Positions 39,066 through 45,936 of a stretch of DNA of 64,000 bases are shown here, one piece after another (position 1 is the stretch's first letter; each line of letters starts with the position of its first letter). Both the position numbers and the translations under genes were made by a program. The DNA is from Saccharicrinis fermentans DSM 9555 = JCM 21142 (lineage in GTDB: Bacteria; Bacteroidota; Bacteroidia; Bacteroidales; Marinilabiliaceae): assembly GCF_000517085.1 (NCBI RefSeq), contig NZ_KI912107.1, positions 5,391,980 to 5,455,979 of the forward strand, written 5' to 3'. Below the pieces are notes generated by a model. That model worked only from the letters and a program-made list of their open reading frames with translations. It was not told the DNA's origin and did not search any database.

Positions 39066-40715
39066 ATGAAAAGAAGAAATTTTATACGAAACATAGGAGC
39101 AGCGGCAGCGGGTAGCTTTGCTTTGGGCGGAGTGCCGCTTAGGGCGATGAGGCCAGGTGCTGCTATAGCTCAAGCGGCATTGGATGGTAGTAATGATAAT
39201 GTGTTAATATTTATTCAACTGCACGGAGGGAACGATGGATTAAATTCTTTGGTTCCTGTCAGTCAGTACAATGAGTACTATAATTTGAGGGCTAATATTG
39301 CTTTGCCTGATCATGGTCAGAGGAGTTATATCAATATTGATGATTCTATTCCTGAAAGTAAACAGGTGGGGTTACATCCGGATATGATTCACTTTAAACA
39401 ATTGTATGACGAAGATAAGGCCGTGGTGATACAAAACGTTGGATATCCTGATATGAACGGTTCTCATTTTAGAGGGCGTGACCTGGTTTTTATGGGGCTG
39501 GATGGAACAGAAGATCAAGCTGATGTGAGTTCTGGATGGATGGGACGCTTCCTGAACCTTGAATATCCCAATTATCCGGATGCATATCCCAGTGAAAGCA
39601 TGAGAGACCCTGTTGCCATTGAAATGGGGAGTTCCATGTCATTGGCTTTTCATAGGGAGCAAGGTATACCAGTGGGACTGAATGTACAGAGCCCGGAAGC
39701 TTTCTATGAACTGATAAATGGGGTAGGTGTAGACAATGCCACGTTGTATAAGCCTGAGGGATACGCGGGAGATGAATTGGAATACCTGTGGCAGTTTGAG
39801 GGCATGTCTAATGTGTATGCCGAACGGTTAAAACAGGTATATGACTATGGGTCTAACTCTACGGTGGAGTATCCTACGGAGTATCCGGCACCTACCCTTG
39901 CGCTGTATAAAAAAAATGCTTTGTCGGGACAGCTAAGGTTGATTGCTCGTTTATTAAAAGGTGGAATTAAAACCCGCATTTTTATGTGTCGTATGGGAGG
40001 TTTCGATACGCATGGTAATCAGGTGGATGAGAATGATGCAACGCTGGGTATCCATGCTTCCTTAATGTATCACCTATCATCTGCCATTAAGGCTTTTCAG
40101 GATGATCTGGCTAATTTGGGATTGGAAGATAAAGTGTTGACCATGACCTTTACAGAATTCGGGCGCCGGGTAAAATCCAATGATAGTTATGGTACAGACC
40201 ATGGAACTTCCACTCCGGTTTTTGTTTTTGGTAAAGCAGTTAAAAGTCAAGTGGTGGGCGATAATCCGGATTTGAGCGATCTGGTTGGGGGTAATATGAA
40301 ATATCAGGTGGATTATAGACAGGTGTATACATCGGTATTGCAAGATTGGTTTGGTGCAGGTAAAGAAGCTTTGGAGGCAGCCCGTTTTAGCGAATTTGTA
40401 GATAGTAGAATAGATATTTTTGGATTGGATATAGGAGTCAAAGAGCTGGAAGCAGGTAAGGTAAATGCCATTGCTTTTCCTATTCCGGCAACCGATACTC
40501 TTACCTTTCAGTTTAATATGCCGATGCCTGGAAATGCCGTTATAAAGCTCTTTGATGTGAATGGCAGAATGGTGTATCAAAAGCGTTTGAATTATTTATA
40601 TTATGGTTCGCAGACCTTTGTGTTGCGTGTGAGTAGTCTTCCTGCGGGCCAATATGTATTTACAGTTGGTACCAACCAGTATACCGAAAGTGGAAAAGTT
40701 ATTGTGAAAAGGTAG
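39066..40715 (+). CDS. DUF1501 family protein with twin-arginine-like N-terminus and type A T9SS tail
   Basis: A 549-residue protein of the DUF1501 (sulphatase-like fold) family. The N-terminus MKRRNFIRNIGAAAAGSFALGG resembles a Tat signal. The body has FIQLHGGNDGLNSLVPV, MNGSHFRGRDLV, GGFDTHGNQ and MTFTEFGRRVKSNDSYGTDHG, typical of the family. From about residue 470 it ends in a type A T9SS sorting domain (FPIPATDTLTFQF, LFDVNGRMVYQK, LPAGQYVFTV, GKVIVKR). Family knowledge: type A tails direct proteins through T9SS to the surface or medium. It is cotranscribed with the DUF1800 gene and followed by a terminator. Confidence 0.87.
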   Translation: MKRRNFIRNIGAAAAGSFALGGVPLRAMRPGAAIAQAALDGSNDNVLIFIQLHGGNDGLNSLVPVSQYNEYYNLRANIALPDHGQRSYINIDDSIPESKQVGLHPDMIHFKQLYDEDKAVVIQNVGYPDMNGSHFRGRDLVFMGLDGTEDQADVSSGWMGRFLNLEYPNYPDAYPSESMRDPVAIEMGSSMSLAFHREQGIPVGLNVQSPEAFYELINGVGVDNATLYKPEGYAGDELEYLWQFEGMSNVYAERLKQVYDYGSNSTVEYPTEYPAPTLALYKKNALSGQLRLIARLLKGGIKTRIFMCRMGGFDTHGNQVDENDATLGIHASLMYHLSSAIKAFQDDLANLGLEDKVLTMTFTEFGRRVKSNDSYGTDHGTSTPVFVFGKAVKSQVVGDNPDLSDLVGGNMKYQVDYRQVYTSVLQDWFGAGKEALEAARFSEFVDSRIDIFGLDIGVKELEAGKVNAIAFPIPATDTLTFQFNMPMPGNAVIKLFDVNGRMVYQKRLNYLYYGSQTFVLRVSSLPAGQYVFTVGTNQYTESGKVIVKR

Positions 40716-40732
40716 GTCAGAAATGAACCACA

Positions 40733-40777
40733 AAAAAGCCAAGCGCGAAATACCTGTTTTTTTGCACTTGGCTTTTT
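40733..40777. terminator. Bidirectional terminator between convergent genes
   Basis: AAAAAGCCAAG pairs with CTTGGCTTTTT across a 23-base loop. A-run and T-run on both sides allow it to stop transcription from the DUF1501 gene and from the opposing lipoprotein gene. Confidence 0.7.
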
Positions 40778-40853
40778 GTTTTTACGGTTGATTGCTTAAA
40801 TAGAAAATCTATTACGAACTAAATTCATTCTTAGGAGATGAGGTTTCATCGCA

Positions 40854-42062
40854 TCACTCGTGGTTAAAATTTATTTTGTCACTGGGTATTTTATAGAGTA
40901 TAATGCGTTCATATCGTCCAACTATCATTGTTTTTCCAACAATAACCAGTCCACCATCATTGGCTTGAAAGAAACTGGCTATTTCTACGGGATTTGTATG
41001 GCCCAGATATAGGGTATGTTTCAGTTCGTAGTTGAGTGCGTCAAAAAAGTACAATGCCAATTGATTGCTGTTTGTTGTGGCGGCATAGATCAATATTTCT
41101 TGTTCGTTGATTGCTTCGCGTATGATTCTTACGTTCGATTTTGTTGATAATTCAGGATAGGCCTCGTCTTCTAATTGGCTTACGTTCTGAATGCCATCTA
41201 TATCGATTGAGCTTTTCGTGGCCAGGGCTATTTCACCAACATTAAATTTAGATTTGGCGATGGCAAAGGTTCCATCATTATTCATAGCAAAAGCTCCAAT
41301 ACCACCTTGTTCTTGATATCCGTTTACCCTACCGCTGATTATTGGGGTGTTATGCTGAACGAAAAGTAAGGATAATGTATAATTAGAGAAGGCATTAATG
41401 CCATAGTAGTTTATGCCACTATAATTGAAAGAATGTATAAAAAAGGGAAAGGGAGCCCGTTGTTTTTTTAGATGTTGGAATATGTCATATGAAAAGTCTT
41501 TATTTGTGGGAGTGCTAAGCTGAAAGGATATATTTAAAGATGTGTCATACCCAGTGATCACAGTGTTGTATGCTATTCCGTCGTAGGATGCGATGATAAG
41601 AGAGTTGGTTTCTGGTGAATAATGAGCGGCAAGTGGATAGTTGACCTGCATGCTGCCAATCATTGTTATAGCTCCGCTTTCGGCGTTGATCTCCATCATT
41701 TGGGCGGTAAAAGAATGGTCGTCCATACAAACAAAGCGTATTTTCCCGTCAATATTCATTAATTCGGAGACTGGACTAATATAGGTGGGATCCACATTTG
41801 TTTCCCATACCATGTTTCCGTTTTTATCTGTTTTCATCACGTGAATGGTGGGGTAACTGGTATACTGAGAATCATTGATGGCAGATAGAATAAGGATACT
41901 ACCATTGGTAGATTCAATGGCATCAACTGGGTAGTAGGACCTGCTTACATCCTTGTCGTCATATACCTTTACAAAATGGTAATCGGGGTTGATATCACTG
42001 TCTTTAATGTCGCAAGCTGTCGTTACAAGTACAAGTAAAGCAATGCTTATTATTGTTTTCAT
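40854..42062 (-). CDS. Lipoprotein of unknown function, possibly beta-propeller
   Basis: A 402-residue precursor with signal peptide and lipobox (TTAC, Cys17). The mature protein has repeated blade-like segments (GSILILSAIND, HVMKTDKNGNMVWETN, GGLVIVGKTMIVGRYERIILYKI) reminiscent of PQQ- or kelch-type propellers. I do not recognise a specific family. The start codon is 24 bases from the stop codon of the IS110 transposase, so the original upstream region has been separated from the gene by the insertion. Whether it is still expressed is unknown. Confidence 0.65.
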   Translation of the reverse strand: MKTIISIALLVLVTTACDIKDSDINPDYHFVKVYDDKDVSRSYYPVDAIESTNGSILILSAINDSQYTSYPTIHVMKTDKNGNMVWETNVDPTYISPVSELMNIDGKIRFVCMDDHSFTAQMMEINAESGAITMIGSMQVNYPLAAHYSPETNSLIIASYDGIAYNTVITGYDTSLNISFQLSTPTNKDFSYDIFQHLKKQRAPFPFFIHSFNYSGINYYGINAFSNYTLSLLFVQHNTPIISGRVNGYQEQGGIGAFAMNNDGTFAIAKSKFNVGEIALATKSSIDIDGIQNVSQLEDEAYPELSTKSNVRIIREAINEQEILIYAATTNSNQLALYFFDALNYELKHTLYLGHTNPVEIASFFQANDGGLVIVGKTMIVGRYERIILYKIPSDKINFNHE

Positions 42063-42085
42063 ATACTCTAATTAATTACAAATTT

Positions 42086-43099
42086 TTAAGCCACTATTTC
42101 AGTGGAGCTATTAATATTTTTCTCTCTCGGGTCAAGACATATGTAATCTTGACTGTAAGGCGTTTTATTTTTTACAACGCTATAAATTGTTCTCAACATT
42201 TTATTTGACACATTATTCATAATTAAATAATGAGGTTTGCCCTCTAACTTTTTCTTTTCGTAATACAGCCTATATTCTTTATTGTGCTTGACAGCAGACT
42301 TAGCACCCATATAAAGGAGAGCCTTTAATTTTCGATCTCCAAACGGGCTTATTTTTGCTTTGCCGACCATCTTTCCTGACGCATTGGGGAAAGGGCAAAT
42401 CCCCACATATGAAGATGCCTTTCGAGCGGTGTCAATCACAAGAAAGTTCCCTGTTTTAATAATCAAATCCGTGGCTATAACAGGCCCTATTCCTTTTACG
42501 CTGACAACTAGTTCATAATTGTCGTTCAGTTCATTGTTTGCCGTTATTATAGCTTCTATTTCACTTTCTACTTCTTCTATCTCTTTGTTTAAATTGAATA
42601 TAGCTTTATCTGCATATTTATGTGCACTTACGCTTTGTATGGGCACATTGGAACGACCGTGCTCTCCTGTTCTTAAAACCTTTCTTGCCTTCACTAATTG
42701 AGAACGCAGTGTATACAAACTTTTCAATTCAACTATCTCTTCTGAATCGTACTGCTTGTATTTTAACTTATCAAAGAATCGCTCTCCATATTCTCGTATT
42801 CTAGCGGCATCTATATCATCAGACTTTCCCTTTATCATACCTAGGCTATGCTTTATGGTATAACCCGGTATCAAGGCTATATCTATTCCTAACTGGTTGC
42901 ATAAATAAACCAATAAGTCTCCATAGGAACCTGTATGCTCAACACACAATACGGCATCTTCTGATACGTTCTCTAAGAACTTTGATATGGCACTTAGTCT
43001 GTTCTTCACTTGTTTCTTCTTTTCTTTTCCATTCTTGTCAATAAAGTTTACATCAAACTTTTCCATTGATAAATCAATTCCATATACTTGCATAAACAT
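42086..43099 (-). CDS. IS110-family transposase (RuvC-like DEDD recombinase)
   Basis: A 337-residue intact recombinase. The RuvC-like domain has Asp9 (YGIDLS), Glu54 (CVEHTGSYG), Asp94 and Asp97 (KSDDIDAARI). A coiled-coil segment (about residues 165-190) follows, then a helix-hairpin-helix (VVSVKGIGPVIATDLI). The C-terminal Tnp domain has the conserved serine Ser241 in PFPNASGKMVG. All expected catalytic residues are present, so the gene is probably active. Family knowledge: in characterised members such as IS621 the protein works with an RNA guide from the element's non-coding end; the upstream location of the RNA here fits the IS110 group rather than the IS1111 group. Confidence 0.93.
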   Translation of the reverse strand: MFMQVYGIDLSMEKFDVNFIDKNGKEKKKQVKNRLSAISKFLENVSEDAVLCVEHTGSYGDLLVYLCNQLGIDIALIPGYTIKHSLGMIKGKSDDIDAARIREYGERFFDKLKYKQYDSEEIVELKSLYTLRSQLVKARKVLRTGEHGRSNVPIQSVSAHKYADKAIFNLNKEIEEVESEIEAIITANNELNDNYELVVSVKGIGPVIATDLIIKTGNFLVIDTARKASSYVGICPFPNASGKMVGKAKISPFGDRKLKALLYMGAKSAVKHNKEYRLYYEKKKLEGKPHYLIMNNVSNKMLRTIYSVVKNKTPYSQDYICLDPREKNINSSTEIVA

Positions 43100-43115
43100 T
43101 TTGTTTTATGCTCCG

Positions 43116-43244
43116 TATTGAGTGGCTAACATCGTGATAGTGGGTTCTGCCCTAAATACTCTCTGGCTTTTACTCAATAATCTGCTGTTCTTAATATGAA
43201 ACTTAGATTCAATCTATCTGTTTAATAAAGTTAACGCAGCAGAT
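43116..43244 (-). ncRNA. Putative IS110 bridge RNA (two tandem stem-loops)
   Basis: Two adjacent hairpins of almost equal size lie upstream of the transposase. One is closed by ATCTGCTG (43180-43187) and CAGCAGAT (43237-43244) with 49 bases between. The other is closed by TATTGAGT (43116-43123) and ACTCAATA (43172-43179) with 48 bases between. They abut exactly (43179/43180). Both stems are perfect 8-bp matches. Two successive loops of about 50 bases match the target-binding and donor-binding loop layout of known bridge RNAs. The assignment is inference from position and fold. The RNA may extend further upstream. Confidence 0.6.
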
Positions 43245-43324
43245 GGAGCTTTTTAACCAATATAAGGGTATTATTTCTTATTCATTTCTAATAATATTTT
43301 ACGTACCACAAACTAACGATATGT

Positions 43325-44197
43325 TTATCTTCTTCTTTTTTCTCTTTGTTGCTTAAAGTAGTTACACTCTACCTCAGATCGTTTGGTGATTTTACTAATG
43401 GGGAATATCACAGAAAGATTGATTTTTAAGGTATGTAGATTCAGGTCATCTTGCACATCATAAGAGCTGCCCACAAACAAATCATTTGCATAGCGATTTT
43501 TTTCATTGGTTACATTATTGATGTTGATATTGTATGAAGCACCAAGCATGAGTATGATCTGGTTTAAATCGTATGATATACCGGTGCCAAATCCTAATTT
43601 GAATTGGCTGGTAATATAACTATCACTATAGTCAGACTTTAAGGATGTGCGCTGCACGGTGGAAGAAGAACTACCGTTGATTCGAATGAAATTCGTATTA
43701 GCCGTTTTGTCGGCAGTATGCATCATCCCATAAGTAACGATGCCTTCTACATAAGGTTTGAAGTTCGCAGTGCCCACATAATATCGAATGGATAAAGGAA
43801 TTTCAAAGTAACGGAGTTTCTGGGTATGATCTGTTTCTTTATTCAGAGTGGCACCCGTTTCTTCGTTCCAGCTTTGTTCACCATTGTAGGAGTATTGATA
43901 GGTGTTATATGAGGGAAGCAAACCTAGGTGCAAATTGCCGAAAGCAGGATAAAACATGGCAAAGCCGAATTGATGTCCCATATTACTGAGCGAACTGCTG
44001 TAATCTTTAGGAGCAATAGACGCAGTAGGACCTAAGTGATTCGTCACGCTAAAGGTATTTAATACCGATGGTTGCGTAAAATTAACGCCTCCGTAAAAGC
44101 CAACCAGCCATGTAGGTTTGTTTTTATCTCCTCTTGCTGCATAAGCAAAATGGAAAAAACCAACTGCCAGCGTCATGAGTAGCAAGTGTTTTTTCAT
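43325..44197 (-). CDS. Outer membrane beta-barrel protein (PorT-like)
   Basis: I chose the ATG at 44197 (MKKHLLLMTLAVGFFHFAYA), which begins at the signal peptide; upstream in-frame starts (44215, 44278) would add an unlikely leader. The mature protein of about 270 residues has the features of a small barrel: LVGFYGGVNFTQ, MGHQFGFAMFYP, RYFEIPLSIRYYVG, KPYVEGIVTYG, KLGFGTGISYDL, ILMLGASYNI. The RYFEIPLSIRY pattern is typical of PorT/OmpW-type barrels in Bacteroidota. The end (KQQREKRRR) is basic. The specific function is unknown. It is divergent from apbE; the IS110 element follows its stop codon. Confidence 0.72.
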   Translation of the reverse strand: MKKHLLLMTLAVGFFHFAYAARGDKNKPTWLVGFYGGVNFTQPSVLNTFSVTNHLGPTASIAPKDYSSSLSNMGHQFGFAMFYPAFGNLHLGLLPSYNTYQYSYNGEQSWNEETGATLNKETDHTQKLRYFEIPLSIRYYVGTANFKPYVEGIVTYGMMHTADKTANTNFIRINGSSSSTVQRTSLKSDYSDSYITSQFKLGFGTGISYDLNQIILMLGASYNININNVTNEKNRYANDLFVGSSYDVQDDLNLHTLKINLSVIFPISKITKRSEVECNYFKQQREKRRR

Positions 44198-44311
44198 TGT
44201 GTTGTGCGTATTCATATAGTCAAAAACGAAGAAGATCTTCACATAGTGTGTGATGATCAATAAAAAATATTTTTGCACTGTGAATTTTTTATTCGTGCCT
44301 AGATGTATTTA

Positions 44312-44345
44312 TTCTTTGTATACAAAGAAGATTGCTTTACTTTTG
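44312..44345 (+). promoter_or_regulatory. apbE promoter overlapped by an 18-bp palindrome
   Basis: TTTG at 44315-44318, a 19-base spacer and TACTTTTG at 44338-44345 match the Bacteroidota promoter. The perfect palindrome TTCTTTGTATACAAAGAA (44312-44329) covers the whole -33 element, the position expected of a repressor site. The start codon is 26 bases downstream of the -7 box. Confidence 0.7.
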
Positions 44346-44371
44346 CATTCGAATCATCATAAAATAATTTC

Positions 44372-45376
44372 ATGAAACAGATCCTTATCAGCACCTTGGT
44401 GTTTCTAACCTTATCGTGCCAGCAGAAACAAAATGATTATGTAAAAATTGAAGGGTCTATTTTTGGAACCTATTATCATATCATATATCAAGCCAATCAA
44501 GAAAATGATACCTTGGATAAAGGAGTATTGCAAGTACTGAATGAAGTGAATGCATCTTTATCAACCTATGTAAAAACATCCACCATTAGTGTGTTTAATC
44601 AGAGTTCGAAGGGGGTTGTTCCGGACGCTATGATGAAAAAAGTATTTGTAACAGGGCAGGATATTTTTAAAAATTCAAAGGGTGCTTTTGATATGACCGT
44701 GGGGCCATTGGTCAATGCTTGGGGCTTTGGTTTTAAAAAGCAAGATCAGGTCACTGCAGAATTAATTGATTCTTTACGCAATAACGTGGGGATGGATATG
44801 GTTCAGCTACAGGATGGATTTTTAAAAAAAGAAAGGCCTGGTATTATGTTGGATGCCAGCGCTATTGCAAAAGGGTTTGGAGTAGATGTGGCTGCTGATT
44901 TTTTAGCTTCACAAGGTGTTAAAAACTATATGGTGGAGATTGGAGGAGAAATAAGAGCTAGCGGTATAAACCATAAAGCCATTCCGTGGCGTGTTGGTAT
45001 AGATAAACCCATTGATGATAAGGCGGCTCAAGACAGAGAGTTACAAGCCGTTCTTTCGCTCTCGGATGTTGCCCTGGCCACTTCCGGAAATTATCGGAAT
45101 TTTTATGTGAAGGATGGAAAAAAATATGCCCACACCATTGACCCTAACACAGGATATCCTGTGCAACACTCCCTGCTTAGTGCATCCATTATTGCACCAG
45201 ATTGTATGCATGCCGATGCCTATGCAACAGCATGTATGGTAATGGGTTTGGAAAAAGGGTTTGCTTTAATTGATTCACTGCCTGATACCAAAGGTTATTT
45301 TATCTATGTGGATGAAAATGGTAAAAATAAAGTGAAGTTCACAAAGGGATTTAAAGATTTATTGGTGGAAAATTAA
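44372..45376 (+). CDS. apbE: FAD:protein FMN transferase (ApbE), lipoprotein
   Basis: A 334-residue precursor with signal peptide and lipobox (LSC, Cys16). It shows the ApbE motifs: GTYYHIIY, FDMTVGPLVNAWGFG, MLDASAIAKGFGVD, VEIGGEIRASG, ATSGNYRNF, HTIDPNTGYPV and the metal-binding MHADAYATACMV. Family knowledge: ApbE uses FAD and Mg2+ to attach FMN to threonine in periplasmic domains such as NqrB and NqrC. The matching acceptor sites are in nqrB and nqrC about 15 kb upstream in this window. It has its own promoter and palindrome. Confidence 0.95.
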   Translation: MKQILISTLVFLTLSCQQKQNDYVKIEGSIFGTYYHIIYQANQENDTLDKGVLQVLNEVNASLSTYVKTSTISVFNQSSKGVVPDAMMKKVFVTGQDIFKNSKGAFDMTVGPLVNAWGFGFKKQDQVTAELIDSLRNNVGMDMVQLQDGFLKKERPGIMLDASAIAKGFGVDVAADFLASQGVKNYMVEIGGEIRASGINHKAIPWRVGIDKPIDDKAAQDRELQAVLSLSDVALATSGNYRNFYVKDGKKYAHTIDPNTGYPVQHSLLSASIIAPDCMHADAYATACMVMGLEKGFALIDSLPDTKGYFIYVDENGKNKVKFTKGFKDLLVEN

Positions 45377-45402
45377 GCCATTGAAAGCAGTGGAAAGTCA
45401 TA

Positions 45403-45648
45403 CTAACAGCTGAGTGTTTGACTTTCTCCGTCACCACCTAAGTGCAGAGGTTTAATTTTAATGGTTTCTTTTTGAGCTAGTTTATCCTGGGTTGTGGCAC
45501 ACGAAATACCCCTCTTCTGCATTTCTTTGTTACTTCCGATATGGATATTCGGAAATTTCCCTTTCTTTTTAATCAAAATACTGATAGCCATCAATACAAA
45601 CACCACTGCCACCAATACAATACTAAGTAATAATACTTTTAAAAACAT
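45403..45648 (-). CDS. Small single-helix membrane protein, NqrM-like (tentative)
   Basis: I chose the start at 45648 (MFLKVLLLSIVLVAVVFVLM), because a promoter -7 box covers the alternative upstream start at 45678. The protein has 81 residues, one N-terminal membrane helix, a basic stretch (IKKKGKFP), then NIHIGSNKEMQKRGISCATTQDK and a C-terminal cysteine (TLSC). Family knowledge: NqrM is a short membrane protein with conserved cysteines needed to mature Na+-NQR; Bacteroidota have similar small proteins near apbE. Only two cysteines are visible here instead of the four of the Vibrio protein, so the link is inference from position and architecture. It converges with apbE (stops 26 bases apart). 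Confidence 0.6.
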   Translation of the reverse strand: MFLKVLLLSIVLVAVVFVLMAISILIKKKGKFPNIHIGSNKEMQKRGISCATTQDKLAQKETIKIKPLHLGGDGESQTLSC

Positions 45649-45675
45649 AGCTTTTCTGTTTTGATTTTGAATACG

Positions 45676-45709
45676 CAAAAATACGCTTTTTTAATATTTA
45701 ATAAACAAA
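45676..45709 (-). promoter_or_regulatory. Promoter of the NqrM-like gene
   Basis: On the minus strand, TTTG (45706-45709), a 22-base spacer and TATTTTTG (45676-45683) resemble the Bacteroidota promoter; the spacer is slightly long. Its position rules out the in-frame ATG at 45678 as start. Confidence 0.5.
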
Positions 45710-45814
45710 CTGTATAGAAATATGTTTGAAGATTGGAAAAGGAAAGGCAAAATCGCATTTTAGTGGCATAAATTGAACTACGTATTTATTACACTAGAGA
45801 ATGACACATAGCAG

Positions 45815-45844
45815 TTTTATTTAGAATAATTCTTATTAGCTTTG
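45815..45844 (+). promoter_or_regulatory. Candidate promoter of the 2-oxoacid dehydrogenase E1 gene
   Basis: TAGCTTTG at 45837-45844 matches TAnnTTTG; TTTT lies 18 bases upstream in place of TTTG. It leaves a leader of roughly 85 bases before the start codon at 45937, in which I see no riboswitch-like structure. Confidence 0.4.
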
Positions 45845-45936
45845 TTCGTCGGTAAAAAAAGGGTTATAATCATTTTGGAATTTTTAAAATGAGTGAAGGA
45901 TGTATTGTCTAAACTCTAATAGTCTATTATAAAAAT

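Larger units (their letters stand above)
42064..43324 (-). mobile_element. IS110-family insertion sequence (outer limits; exact ends unresolved)
   Basis: The element lies between the outer membrane barrel gene and the lipoprotein gene and contains one transposase gene plus a structured non-coding segment upstream of it. IS110 elements have no terminal inverted repeats and make no conventional target duplication, so the ends cannot be fixed from one copy. The limits given are the maximum free space between the neighbouring coding regions. Confidence 0.75.

Noticed and set aside
40077-40580. 167-codon minus-strand open frame inside the DUF1501 gene
   Set aside because: Fully within a well-supported gene and without domain or start context.
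43116-43244. The 8-bp inverted repeats considered as terminal inverted repeats of the IS element
   Set aside because: Both pairs lie on the same side of the transposase gene and abut each other, and IS110 elements lack terminal inverted repeats; stem-loops fit better.
45393-45426. GAAAGTCA / TGACTTTC hairpin after apbE as a terminator
   Set aside because: No T-run follows and it runs into the coding end of the convergent small gene; evidence is too weak.
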